Source: Paraburkholderia agricolaris (lineage in GTDB: Bacteria; Pseudomonadota; Gammaproteobacteria; Burkholderiales; Burkholderiaceae). Taken from it: a stretch of DNA of 64,000 nt. Below the pieces are notes generated by a model, which saw only the letters and a list, made by a program, of their open reading frames with translations, had not been told where the DNA came from and ran no database searches. The DNA is taken from assembly GCF_009455635.1 (NCBI RefSeq), contig NZ_QPER01000002.1, positions 1,178,001 to 1,242,000 on the forward strand, written 5' to 3'. The position numbers and the translations under genes were made by a program. This document shows positions 32,668 to 41,131 of this stretch, one piece after another. Numbering within the stretch: the stretch's first letter is position 1; each line of letters begins with the position of its first letter.

Positions 32668-35001
32668 TCAATAGGTATGGCCCAACTGGAAGTAGAAGTT
32701 ATGGCGGCCGCTCGGCGCGAACGCTATACCCAGATATATCGGTCCGAAGGAGCTGGTCAACGCGGTGAAAATCGTCACGCTGCGCTTCAGCGGCCCGCTG
32801 CCGAAGTCGGAATCGCGGTTCCAGACGTTGCCGGCTTCAATGCTCAGCCCCGCAAACAGGCCGCGAATCGGCGACGCGTTGAAGACGGCGAGCTGATTCA
32901 TGTACGTGACCTGGCCGTACACCATCGAGTTGCCGGACAGTTGGTCGGCGGCGTAGGCCGACAGATGCTGGAAGCCGCCCAGCGTGAAGCCGAACGGATT
33001 GGTCAGGTTGGTGCCGCCGAAGTCGTTACCCGCTTCGATGCTCGCGTTGATGCTGTGCCGCCCATAACTCGCCGCGACGATGCTTTTGCCGTATACCTCG
33101 GTGAAGCTGTCACTGCCCGCGAATAACGAACGTTCGACGCGTAGTTCGCCGAAATAACCTTTGCGGGCAAACAGCGGATCGTCGAGCTGATCGATCACGA
33201 GACGTGCGCGCGCGCTAAGCTGCCGCCCGTAAATATCGGGGAACAGCAGCGGCGGGTTAGGCGTACCGTCGTCCAGCGGCAAATTGTATTGCGGCGAAGC
33301 GAAGCCGTGCGCGTACGCCACGCCGATCCGGAAGTCGCCGAGGCGCGCAAGCGGTATGCCGAAGTCGAGCCCGGCGCGCTGGGTCTGCAACAGGTATTGC
33401 GTAACCTTGACGTTGCCGGAATCGTCGTAGAGGTTGGCGTAGCGGCGCTGAAACTCGACATAGGGCGCGACGTAATAGCCGAAGGAAGTGGACAGCGGTT
33501 GCCGCAACTCGGCGTGCAGGTCGATCAGGTCGCTGCCGACGGTCCCGTCCACGCGGCCTTCGAGCCCGGACGAAGTGAGCCACGGCCGGCGATAACCGAG
33601 ATGCAGCCGGAAGCCGCCTTCGTCTGTCGAGCTACTCGATAGACCGAGTCCGAACAGCAGGAAATTCGGCCCCCATTGCTTCTGCTGCGCGGCGATGACG
33701 AGTTTATGGTCGTCGCCGTCGTCGACGAGTTGCTGGCTGACGCTGGCGAAGTCGCCCGTGTTGGAGAGCGCCAGCAAGTCCTTGTTGAGCGAGGTCGGAT
33801 CGTACACGTCGCCGGGTTTGACATGCAAAGCGTTGCGAATGCGTGACTCGGGCACCGCGCCTTGCGATGCAATCTCGATCTGCGTGATCCGTACCGGACG
33901 CATGGCGGGCGTACCGTGCCGGGCGCGCCACGCGGCGTAGTCGGCGGGCGAGAGCGCCAGATGCTGAAGCTGCGGCAGCACCGCGCGCGTGGCGGCGGCG
34001 CCGGCCGCGATCGCCTGGCTCGCGTTGGCGAAATCGGTAAAGCTCAGCGAGCCGAGCGCCGGTTCGATCACGACGTCATCGGGTTGCAACTGTTCACGTT
34101 GGCGCGCAACGTTCTGGTGAATCAGGATGCCGATCATCTGCTGCATCACGTCGGCGGGTGACGCCAGCGCATCAAGCGGCCGCAGCGGTGAGCCGATATC
34201 GACGGCGATCACGACGTTCGCGCCCATGTCGCGCGCCGTTTCGATCGGCAGATTGCTGACAATGCCACCGTCCACCAGCGTGCGCCCGTCGATATCGGCC
34301 GGCGCGAACAGGCCCGGCAACGCCATGCTGGCGCGAATCGCCTGCGGCAGCGAACCGTGATCGAGCACGACTTTCTGGCCGGTGCGCAGATCGGTGGCGA
34401 TCGCCCGATAGGGGATGGGCAAGCGGTCGAACGATACGTTGCCAGGCACGGCGGAGGTCCAGTCCTGCAACAGCGCTTGCAGGCGATTGCCCTGGACAAG
34501 CCCGACCGGCAAGCGGAAACCATTCGCGCCGTAGCCGAGCGACAGGCTATTCACATACAGCCGCTCGTCCTCGCGGCGCGATTGCGGCAGATCGGCGCGT
34601 TCGGTGATATCGAACGCGATGTCGGCGAGATTGATCCCCGCGAGGCGGTTTTGCATGTCCTGCGCCGTCATACCGCTCGCGTACAGGCCGCCGACCACCG
34701 AGCCCATGCTGGTGCCGGCAATGCAATCGACCGGAATGCGGTTTTCCTCGAGTACCTTCAGCACGCCGAGGTGGGCATAGCCGCGCGCGCCGCCGCCGGA
34801 CAGCACGAGACCGACGGAGGGGCGGCCGGCCGGACCGCCTTGGGCGCTACAGGCGGATTCGGCTGCCTGAGCGGGACGTGCGAAGGCGGCGACCCCGCAC
34901 GCCAGTAGCACCACAGTGCAGCGCAAACGAAGAACGATAGGGCGGCGGCGCCTGCGCGCCCCCGTTTGTAGTAGTTGTTCCCTCGCCAACGCTCGACTCA
35001 T
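32668..35001 (-). CDS. Patatin-like phospholipase with POTRA and beta-barrel domains (type Vd autotransporter, PlpD-like)
   Basis: 777 residues. Hydrophobic signal region at about 27-47 after a very basic start. Patatin domain at about 62-370: glycine-rich oxyanion loop (LSGGGARGYAHLG), nucleophile Ser98 (GTSMG) and catalytic Asp244 (DGG). One POTRA-like segment (RITQIEIASQGAVPESRIRN onward) links to a 16-strand Omp85-type barrel filling the last 330 residues and ending in an aromatic residue (LGHTY). The same architecture is seen in Pseudomonas PlpD and Fusobacterium FplA, secreted class A phospholipases. The upstream ribosome site is weak, so the start could be a little downstream. Confidence 0.9.
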   Translation of the reverse strand: MSRALAREQLLQTGARRRRRPIVLRLRCTVVLLACGVAAFARPAQAAESACSAQGGPAGRPSVGLVLSGGGARGYAHLGVLKVLEENRIPVDCIAGTSMGSVVGGLYASGMTAQDMQNRLAGINLADIAFDITERADLPQSRREDERLYVNSLSLGYGANGFRLPVGLVQGNRLQALLQDWTSAVPGNVSFDRLPIPYRAIATDLRTGQKVVLDHGSLPQAIRASMALPGLFAPADIDGRTLVDGGIVSNLPIETARDMGANVVIAVDIGSPLRPLDALASPADVMQQMIGILIHQNVARQREQLQPDDVVIEPALGSLSFTDFANASQAIAAGAAATRAVLPQLQHLALSPADYAAWRARHGTPAMRPVRITQIEIASQGAVPESRIRNALHVKPGDVYDPTSLNKDLLALSNTGDFASVSQQLVDDGDDHKLVIAAQQKQWGPNFLLFGLGLSSSSTDEGGFRLHLGYRRPWLTSSGLEGRVDGTVGSDLIDLHAELRQPLSTSFGYYVAPYVEFQRRYANLYDDSGNVKVTQYLLQTQRAGLDFGIPLARLGDFRIGVAYAHGFASPQYNLPLDDGTPNPPLLFPDIYGRQLSARARLVIDQLDDPLFARKGYFGELRVERSLFAGSDSFTEVYGKSIVAASYGRHSINASIEAGNDFGGTNLTNPFGFTLGGFQHLSAYAADQLSGNSMVYGQVTYMNQLAVFNASPIRGLFAGLSIEAGNVWNRDSDFGSGPLKRSVTIFTALTSSFGPIYLGIAFAPSGRHNFYFQLGHTY

Positions 35002-35180
35002 CTGTTTTTGTTCTGGAAGAAAACCGAGAGATTACATGGTTTTGCCCCGGCAAAAACAGGCGATCCGGTGTAAACGCGGGTTTGCGAAAAATCGTAGTCG
35101 CAACGCGCCCGGAGGCGGATATCGGCGCGGGCGTCCGGACGAGGTGGAGCGGCGCCGGGCCCCGGCGCGAAATCCCGCCG

Positions 35181-36647
35181 CTAGCGCCGCACCAGAGCAC
35201 GCACGGCTCGTGCCGCCATCGGGTGCCCCATGTCCGGCGCAATGAAATGCGCCACCTGGCGCCCGGCGAGGTCGACCGTCACGTAGTCGTTCGGCGCTTT
35301 CGTGCTGAGGCCGTCGGACGCCGAGTGATACTCGATCCGCAACTGCGCTGCGGTGACGACAATGCGCAAATAGCCGTAATTGGTGTCGTCGTAGTTTTCC
35401 AGGACGACCTGGTCCGTAGTGGCCGACGCCGCCTGCATGATCTGCGGCGCGCGGATAGCGGGCGCACCTTGCGCGGCGAGCTTGACCAGACCGTGCCCGC
35501 CGTTGCCGCACACCAGGTAGGGAATCTGCGTGCCGTCCGCATTTCGCGTACGGGTAAAACGCTGATAATTGTGGGCGTGACCGGAAAGGAACGCATGCGG
35601 CCACACGCCGTTGGCTTCGCAGATTTTGTCGATCTGCGCCAGCATGTCGACGCTCGATCCGTGGCCACCCGCGCTATACGGCGGATGATGATTCGCGATC
35701 AGCAGCGCGCCGCTGAACTTCTCGGCTTTGACACGCTTGAGCGCGGCGTCGAGAAAGTCGAGCTGCGTAGTCCCGATTCTAGGGCCGGCAATTACACCGG
35801 GATCTTCGAGCGTGTTGCTGTAAATCAGCAGCACGCGCATGAATGGGGCCTCGAACGTGAAGAACACGCCCGGCTGGATTTGCGCCGTGCGCGACAAGCC
35901 GCCGGCTTCGGGTGTCACGGCGAAGCTCTCCGCACAAAAATTTCGCAGATACGCGGTGAGACTGGCGGCGTGCGCCTCGGGCGACACCATGCCGTCGTGG
36001 TTGCCGGCGCAGGCGAGGATCGGCGCCGGATAGTCTCGATACGGTTCGTAAAACTGATCGTAGTAGTACTGGCCCTCGCCGAAGTTATAGACCACGTCGC
36101 CGAGCAGCAACGCGAATTGCGGCACCTCGCTGGCACTGGCTTCATTGAAGTCGGCGGTCAGTTTGTCGGCCACTTCGTTCTGGGTGGCCGGGCCCTTCGT
36201 GTTGCCACAATCTCCCAGCGCATGAAACACCAGTTGTCCGGCGGCTGTGATTCTGTCGATGGCGGTTGCATTGCCGCCCATGACGTCAGCGAGAGTGAGC
36301 TGGGGCTCTACGCCGCCTCTGGGTGCGGGAAAGGGCAACGGAAACAGCTTGTGCTCCGCATTGAGTAGGTCGATTTCCTTGTAGGCCGCGTCGTCCGATG
36401 GATGGGGCACGCGAAACACCGTTGGATCCGCGGTCGGCTGAGGCTGCGCGAATACGGGCCTGTCCAGCAGCCGTGGCCGGAGCGCTGTGGCGGCGGCAGT
36501 TCCCGCCGGCTGTTTTGTGCCGCTGGCGAGTGCGGCGGCCTTTTTGCCGGATGCCGCGGTCTTGCTGGACGACTGTCGCTTGCCTTCTGCTTTCGCCGTG
36601 CTTTCTTTTGCCTTGGCTTTGGATTTCGACTCGCGTTTTGTCGACAT
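35181..36647 (-). CDS. Metallophosphoesterase with lysine/alanine-rich N-terminal tail
   Basis: 488 residues; AGAGG 5 nt before the ATG. The calcineurin-like metal motifs occur in order: ALGDCGN, LLGDVVYNFGEG, AGNHDG, IANHHPPYS and SGHAHNYQRF. The ordering and spacing resemble purple-acid-phosphatase-like enzymes. The first 50 residues are a low-complexity Lys/Ala/Ser tail reminiscent of histone H1-like tails, followed by a Pro-rich linker; no signal peptide is seen, so the enzyme is presumably cytoplasmic and may bind polyanions through the tail. The substrate is unknown. Confidence 0.88.
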   Translation of the reverse strand: MSTKRESKSKAKAKESTAKAEGKRQSSSKTAASGKKAAALASGTKQPAGTAAATALRPRLLDRPVFAQPQPTADPTVFRVPHPSDDAAYKEIDLLNAEHKLFPLPFPAPRGGVEPQLTLADVMGGNATAIDRITAAGQLVFHALGDCGNTKGPATQNEVADKLTADFNEASASEVPQFALLLGDVVYNFGEGQYYYDQFYEPYRDYPAPILACAGNHDGMVSPEAHAASLTAYLRNFCAESFAVTPEAGGLSRTAQIQPGVFFTFEAPFMRVLLIYSNTLEDPGVIAGPRIGTTQLDFLDAALKRVKAEKFSGALLIANHHPPYSAGGHGSSVDMLAQIDKICEANGVWPHAFLSGHAHNYQRFTRTRNADGTQIPYLVCGNGGHGLVKLAAQGAPAIRAPQIMQAASATTDQVVLENYDDTNYGYLRIVVTAAQLRIEYHSASDGLSTKAPNDYVTVDLAGRQVAHFIAPDMGHPMAARAVRALVRR

Positions 36648-36995
36648 GAGCGCCTCTTGAGGAGTAAGCGGGGTGACAGGTCAGCGGCTTGTGCCGGTGT
36701 ATTCATCGAACCCTACGACACGCGTTTTGCGGAAAAGTGTCAGGCGGTGTCGAACAGGGGCGCCGTGATCTTCGACGCTGCACGCGACGTGCGGCGGGAC
36801 TGGCCGCAAGCAAGTTATGTCGCGCTATGTCACGGCCCGTTCGAATCGCCCGAAAACCCTTGTCCTGTGGGCCTCTGCCGCGGTGAAACAGGGTGACATA
36901 TCTTCGCTGCTGATTAAGACCGCGCGTCCTTCTATAGTCCGTTCGTCGCCACGCCGCAGTGCGCAAAAGTGGCCCGAAATCAGGAAGGACTTTCC
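36648..36995. other. Intergenic stretch between metallophosphoesterase and repeat-protein genes
   Basis: 348 bp carrying the divergent promoters for both flanking genes. Short frames run through it, but none has a ribosome site or recognisable domain. The right end holds AGGAAGG (36982-36988) for the repeat-protein ATG. I could not identify convincing -35/-10 pairs or operators. Confidence 0.55.
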
Positions 36996-37982
36996 ATGAA
37001 AAACTGCTCGTTCATCGTTCCGGCCAACGCCGCACCCCGGGCCCTCGTGACGACCGCCGCATCCGCACGCAGCGCGCTGCGCAAGCTTGCGCTCGGTGCA
37101 ACCGTCGCCGTACTCGCGCTCGGAAGCGGGTCGGCTTTCGCCTGGTCGCAACATGGCACCGCCTACACATCACGCGGCACCTACAACGGCGCGCGTTACG
37201 GCTCATGCGGCGGTGGCAGCTGTTCGCATGCCGGCGGCGTGGCCGGCCCCTACGGCGGTTTGGCGACCAACACCGGCACGGTGACCCGAACCGCCCCAGG
37301 CCAGTTCTCGAATTCAGGCACGGCGACCGGACGTTACGGCAACCAGGTCCAACATGCGGGCGACACCAATTGCGCCGGCGGCACCTGTTCGCATACCGGC
37401 AGCCTCACCGGACCGGACGGCAAAACCGCAACTACGTCCGGCGATGTGCGCAGAACGGCGCCAGGCCAGTATTCGTCGTCCGGATCGATTACGGGCTCGA
37501 ACGGCAACACGGTCAACCATTCGGCGTCCACCAACTGCGCCGGCGCTTCATGTTCACGTTCGGGCACGGTGACAGGGTCTGACGGCGGCACAGTGAATCA
37601 CTCCGGCACGGCCACGCGGGTTGCTCCGGGTGTCGTGACGACATCGACTAGCGCGACGGGCACACGCGGCAACACGGTGACGACAAGCGGGACCGTGGTG
37701 ACCACGGGTGTGGTCGCGACGGGCAGCACGACGGTCGTGGTTGCACCGAAGCCGGTTGTCGTCGTACCGCCGCCGGCTGTGGTCGTACCGCCGCCGGCTG
37801 TGGTCGTACCGCCCCCGGTTGTGTATGTACCGCCGCCTCCGGTGGTTTATGCACCGCCGCCGCCCCCGCCAGCCGTATATGTTGCGCCGCGCGTTGTTTA
37901 TGTAGCGCCCGTGCCGCGTCCTGTTGTGTGGGTGCCGGGGCACTGGGTGGGCAACGTCTGGGTGCCGGCGCACTGGTCATGA
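36996..37982 (+). CDS. Secreted protein with three 55-residue Cys-containing repeats and a Pro/Val-rich C-terminus
   Basis: 328 residues; AGGAAGG upstream of the ATG at 36996. Long signal sequence (hydrophobic core residues 31-45, cleavage after AFA near residue 49). Residues 70-234 are three consecutive repeats of exactly 55 residues, each opening with a C-x4-C pair (Cys71/76, 126/131, 181/186), then G-x-x-x-G-x-x-G, (R)-x-A-P-G and a T-G-x-x-G-N segment; Gly, Thr and Ser dominate. Residues about 245-310 are Pro/Val/Tyr-rich, ending in a VPGHW...VPAHWS motif common in small secreted Burkholderia proteins. I do not recognise a function. An envelope or surface structural role is plausible. The next gene overlaps by 4 bp. 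Confidence 0.8.
   Translation: MKNCSFIVPANAAPRALVTTAASARSALRKLALGATVAVLALGSGSAFAWSQHGTAYTSRGTYNGARYGSCGGGSCSHAGGVAGPYGGLATNTGTVTRTAPGQFSNSGTATGRYGNQVQHAGDTNCAGGTCSHTGSLTGPDGKTATTSGDVRRTAPGQYSSSGSITGSNGNTVNHSASTNCAGASCSRSGTVTGSDGGTVNHSGTATRVAPGVVTTSTSATGTRGNTVTTSGTVVTTGVVATGSTTVVVAPKPVVVVPPPAVVVPPPAVVVPPPVVYVPPPPVVYAPPPPPPAVYVAPRVVYVAPVPRPVVWVPGHWVGNVWVPAHWS
37203..37697 (+). repeat. Three tandem 165-bp coding repeats (55 residues each)
   Basis: Units at 37203-37367, 37368-37532 and 37533-37697, all exactly 165 bp. Units 1 and 2 are most alike at the protein level (shared RTAPGQ, CSH, GP-G); unit 3 has diverged and lost the GQ. The exact length points to unit duplication. Confidence 0.75.
37761..37844 (+). 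repeat. 21-bp tandem repeat coding VVPPPAV
   Basis: Units at 37761-37781 and 37782-37802 are identical, 37803-37823 differs at two bases, and 37824-37844 is a more diverged fourth unit. Such in-frame 21-bp repeats can change number by slippage without breaking the frame. Confidence 0.75.
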
Positions 37983-38374
37983 GTGAAAACCTGCGAGCGG
38001 GAGCCGGCGGCGAGGCCGGGCGTCCCGGTCCGCCGTGGATGAGCGGGCAGGCAAACGCGCGGACGCCCCGGTCACGTTTCAACGCGCCACACAGGTGGAC
38101 GTTTTGCAAGGTAGCCACGCTGGCGGCGATGATCGTGGCGATGGGTGTGGCGATTGCAGTGGGAGAGGACGCCGCTCGCACTGAAACGTATAGCGCGCGT
38201 CGAGCGATTGAACATCAACAGGATTGTTCGACGAAATACGCTGCATTGCTCGATCTTGCCGAATTGGCGAGACGCGACGGCAAATCGTCCGAAGTCGTGG
38301 TGCGCGGGCTGAGCGATCGCGGCGGCGTAATGAGTGAATGTTTGCCGGCTGGCAAGCGCGCCGGGGCGGGGTAG
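37979..38374 (+). CDS. Hypothetical protein with one membrane segment
   Basis: 131 residues from the ATG at 37979, whose ATGA overlaps the stop codon of the repeat-protein gene, indicating coupled translation. A Gly/Arg/Pro-rich N-terminal stretch of about 40 residues is followed by a single hydrophobic helix (KVATLAAMIVAMGVAIAVG) and a charged C-terminal domain with two cysteines (DCSTKYAAL and SECLPAG). The C-terminal part faces the periplasm if the helix is a signal anchor. Not recognised; the tight coupling suggests it works with the secreted repeat protein. Confidence 0.65.
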   Translation: MSENLRAGAGGEAGRPGPPWMSGQANARTPRSRFNAPHRWTFCKVATLAAMIVAMGVAIAVGEDAARTETYSARRAIEHQQDCSTKYAALLDLAELARRDGKSSEVVVRGLSDRGGVMSECLPAGKRAGAG

Positions 38375-38376
38375 GC

Positions 38377-38404
38377 GCGCGAATGGCGTAACGGCCATTC
38401 GCGC
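38377..38404 (+). terminator. Hairpin after the 37979 gene
   Basis: GCGCGAATGGC (38377-38387) pairs perfectly with GCCATTCGCGC (38394-38404) over a 6-nt loop, 2 bp after the stop codon. Only two T residues follow, so termination would be weak or factor-assisted. Confidence 0.6.
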
Positions 38405-38466
38405 TTGTCAGAAGGGCTATTTCAGCTAAGAAAAGCCCCGACTTGTGGCCACTGACTCGTGGCTCG

Positions 38467-38874
38467 TTATTGGCGGCCCTGCTGTTGAAGATACTGTCTG
38501 ACGTCGCTCAGGCTCACGCTCCCCTTGTGGCTTGAATCGATCTGGTCGAAGTGCTTGGCGACATAGCCGAGCCCCGCAGCCTGGGCCTGGGTTTTCGTGA
38601 CCGCCGCGCCATTGCTAAGGGCCGTATTTGCGCCCAGCCGCGCTTCGAGCCGTTGCTGGGCTTCCTGCTGCAGCGCCGTACCGGTCGACGGCGCGACAGG
38701 CGCTACACGGTTTTGAGGAAAGAACGGACCGTCGACACCTCTCGCTCCGCTTGGCGGTGTGGCTGGCGCCACCGCTTGCGGCGGTAACGCGTGCGCGCTG
38801 CCAATCAGGCATCCGAGGACGAGTAACGGGGACACACGCCGCAACATATCGAAAAGGGACATGATGACTCGCAT
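38467..38874 (-). CDS. Secreted EF-hand-containing protein
   Basis: 135 residues from the ATG at 38874 (an ATG at 38862 is equally possible; neither has a strong ribosome site). Signal peptide: hydrophobic VSPLLVLGCLIGSAHA. A Pro/Ala-rich middle is followed by a single EF-hand-like loop, DSSHKGSVSLSD (loop positions 1 D, 3 S, 6 G, 8 V, 12 D), flanked by helices YVAKHFDQI and VRQYLQQQ. The loop is weak for calcium because position 5 is Lys and position 12 Asp. Small secreted EF-hand proteins of this kind are frequent in Burkholderiales; function unknown. It shares orientation with the S10 peptidase upstream (49 bp gap). Confidence 0.72.
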   Translation of the reverse strand: MRVIMSLFDMLRRVSPLLVLGCLIGSAHALPPQAVAPATPPSGARGVDGPFFPQNRVAPVAPSTGTALQQEAQQRLEARLGANTALSNGAAVTKTQAQAAGLGYVAKHFDQIDSSHKGSVSLSDVRQYLQQQGRQ

Positions 38875-38923
38875 TGATTGAGTGAATAGAGTATCGCGAA
38901 CGAGGCGCATCGCATCAGTTCAG

Positions 38924-40750
38924 TCAGGGTGCCGTGGCTTGCGCTGTGGCGGTCGGCTGACTGGCGGGGCTCTCGTCGCGCCACGGCGGGGGCAGCGTCC
39001 AGAGCGCGAGCGCATCCGGAATCGGCGTGCCCCGATAGAAGCGCACCAGATCCCGTTTCATCCGCGGCCGGGCGACGTCGTCCAGATAGATCATATGCCC
39101 ACCCTGGAAGAAGTTGACCTGCAAATCCGGATTCAGGCCGGGCACCGTTTGCAGCCGCGCCAGTTGTTTCTCGGTATTCAGGAACGGTGTGGCGAGATCA
39201 TGAAAACCGTTTTCCGACAGCACCTTGAGTTGCGGGTTGAGCGTCAGCGCACCCAGCAGATCGGGGATCGTGTCGGGCAGGGGTTGCCCGTCATGCGAGA
39301 AGTCCCACACGTTGATGATGTTGTCGTTCAGCGGCAGGTAAGTCGCGTTCGGCGCGGTATATCCCAGGTAGTCGGGCATCTGCGTCGCCAGCGCCGTGGT
39401 GAACGGCTGGGAGATCAGGATGTCGGAAGGGTCTCCATCGTTTTGCAGACGCGGATCCGAATTCGGCAATGACACGCGTCCGTCGTAGCGGCCGATTGTC
39501 GTGCCGGGCAGGAGGCTCGTCGAGAACGGGTTCGCGCCGAAGTAGCCCTGCAGCGCCTGGGTGGTCAAACTGGATGGGAAGGTCCACGCCTGAAGCGTTT
39601 GAGCACTTGGAAACACCGGCGTACCCAGCGCGTCCGGTATGCCGAGTTGACTGAGCACCCACGATTGCGAATACCGCCTGAACTGGTTGTACGCAGCCGT
39701 GACGAACAGGCTGGTCTGGAGTGCGTACAGATCCTGATTGAGCGGTGCCGGCGACACCTGGTTGTAGTAGGCAGCGACTTCTGCGTAGCCGGGGAAATAG
39801 CCCGCCAACGTATCGGTGTCCAATGCCAGTGCGCTCGTCGAGTTCGTAATGGCGACAGCCTCGATCGCATCCGCGAAATAGTTCAGGATTGACGACTGCA
39901 GGACGATGCCGGTCAGATGCACGCCGGCCGACTCGAGCGCCAGTGCGAGCATGTCGGTGCGAGGCGTGCCGTACGACTCGCCGTACAGATAGATCGGCGA
40001 ACTGCTGCGGCTGTTGACCGTCAGATAGCGTTGGATGAAGTCACGCATGATGTTGACGTCTGCGTCGGTCGTCCAGAACTTCTGGTTCGTATTCGGCAGA
40101 ATCGCCTCCGAGAGACCTGTTCCGGGCGGATCGATGAAGACCATGTCCGTGGTGTCGATCAGGCTGTCCTTATTGTCGACGATCGGATAGTTCGGCCAGT
40201 TCCCGAACAGCGGGTCGGGCGTCGCGACCCGCGTCGGCGCGAACGAGCCGAGCCGCAGCCAGATCGAAGCGGAGCCGGGGCCGCCGTTGTAGACAAACGT
40301 GACGGGCCGCGGCGAGCCGTTGGTACTCGGTGCGGTGTACGCGACATAGGACATCGTGGCTTCGGGGTTGCCGCTTGCATCGGAGGCCGTCAGATGGCCG
40401 GTGGTCGTGGTGTAGTTAATCGGCGTTTTGCCTAACTTCCACTGGTAGTGCATGATCGCAGCCTTCTCCGAGGCCTGAGCCGGCGCGAGGCCATCTGTGG
40501 CGTTGCCTGAATAGGCGACTGGATCGATATAGGTTTGATTGGCTCTTGATGCTTGCGCGGCGGCCTGTTCGGGGGTGAGTTGCTGATTCGCCGCAGTCTG
40601 CTGCATGCTCACAGCCGTGCCTGAGGAAGAACCGCTGTCTCCTCCGCCGCAGCCTCCGAGAAGCATGATTGTGACCGCTAAGGTTCCCATGGCCGGCAGC
40701 CTGCCTCGACGATAATGGCTATGGCCGGTAAGACGCTCGTCTCGTTTCAT
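38924..40750 (-). CDS. Peptidase S10 (serine carboxypeptidase) family lipoprotein
   Basis: 608 residues from the ATG at 40750, supported by AAGGA 5 nt upstream; the in-frame ATG at 40786 lacks one. A lipobox (TIMLLGGC, Cys34) follows a basic stretch and precedes a Gly/Ser linker, so it should be an outer-membrane or periplasmic lipoprotein. The S10 core is complete: FVYNGGPGSASIWLRLG (oxyanion hole), YLYGESYGTPR (nucleophile), Asp in GFHDLATPF and His in FFQGGHMIYLD. It should trim C-terminal residues from peptides at acidic to neutral pH. Confidence 0.88.
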   Translation of the reverse strand: MKRDERLTGHSHYRRGRLPAMGTLAVTIMLLGGCGGGDSGSSSGTAVSMQQTAANQQLTPEQAAAQASRANQTYIDPVAYSGNATDGLAPAQASEKAAIMHYQWKLGKTPINYTTTTGHLTASDASGNPEATMSYVAYTAPSTNGSPRPVTFVYNGGPGSASIWLRLGSFAPTRVATPDPLFGNWPNYPIVDNKDSLIDTTDMVFIDPPGTGLSEAILPNTNQKFWTTDADVNIMRDFIQRYLTVNSRSSSPIYLYGESYGTPRTDMLALALESAGVHLTGIVLQSSILNYFADAIEAVAITNSTSALALDTDTLAGYFPGYAEVAAYYNQVSPAPLNQDLYALQTSLFVTAAYNQFRRYSQSWVLSQLGIPDALGTPVFPSAQTLQAWTFPSSLTTQALQGYFGANPFSTSLLPGTTIGRYDGRVSLPNSDPRLQNDGDPSDILISQPFTTALATQMPDYLGYTAPNATYLPLNDNIINVWDFSHDGQPLPDTIPDLLGALTLNPQLKVLSENGFHDLATPFLNTEKQLARLQTVPGLNPDLQVNFFQGGHMIYLDDVARPRMKRDLVRFYRGTPIPDALALWTLPPPWRDESPASQPTATAQATAP

Positions 40751-40921
40751 CTCTATCCTTGGTGGTGGGTTCAGATACCGTTTCACAAAGGCCGCTCGTG
40801 CCGGAAAAAATATATCGGAGTTCGAAATATTAACGGTGAATCATTGGCGTGCAGCGGTTGAGACCAACATGCTTCAAAGCGCCTAGATCTGTATCTCTAT
40901 GCGGTATGCGTAGAATAACTA

Positions 40922-40940
40922 AATATCTGGATTAGATATT
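40922..40940. promoter_or_regulatory. Inverted repeat AATATCT-GGATT-AGATATT
   Basis: Perfect 7-bp arms, 5-bp spacer, 172 bp upstream of the S10 peptidase start. AT-rich symmetric sites of this kind are typical of repressor operators; no regulator gene is adjacent. Confidence 0.5.
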
Positions 40941-41026
40941 CCGGTGCTTTTAGGGATGCGTTTCCTTAATCGGATATTCGTATATTGGCGGCAGAAGAAA
41001 AATAGGTGACGCAACCAGAGTTTGTC

Positions 41027-41074
41027 AAGGAGGTGCCGAATTTCCGTAATTGCAACTTCGGAAAGTTGCACCTC
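41027..41074 (+). promoter_or_regulatory. Ideal Shine-Dalgarno with mutually exclusive hairpins
   Basis: AAGGAGGTG (41027-41035) is fully complementary to the 16S rRNA 3' end. GAGGTGC (41030-41036) can pair with GCACCTC (41068-41074), hiding it, while TGCAACTT-CGGA-AAGTTGCA (41051-41070) forms a perfect 8-bp hairpin that uses part of the same sequence. Only one fold can exist at a time. The nearest start, TTG at 41050, opens just 22 codons. Confidence 0.45.
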
Positions 41075-41131
41075 AATGCGTGCGTGAGTCAATCAGCCTA
41101 TGGGCGGAGCTGGTTTGAGTTAATCAGCTAT

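Noticed and set aside
36402..36896. Plus-strand 164-codon frame overlapping the metallophosphoesterase start
   Set aside because: Largely antisense to the Lys-rich tail region, Cys/Arg-rich translation, no ribosome site.
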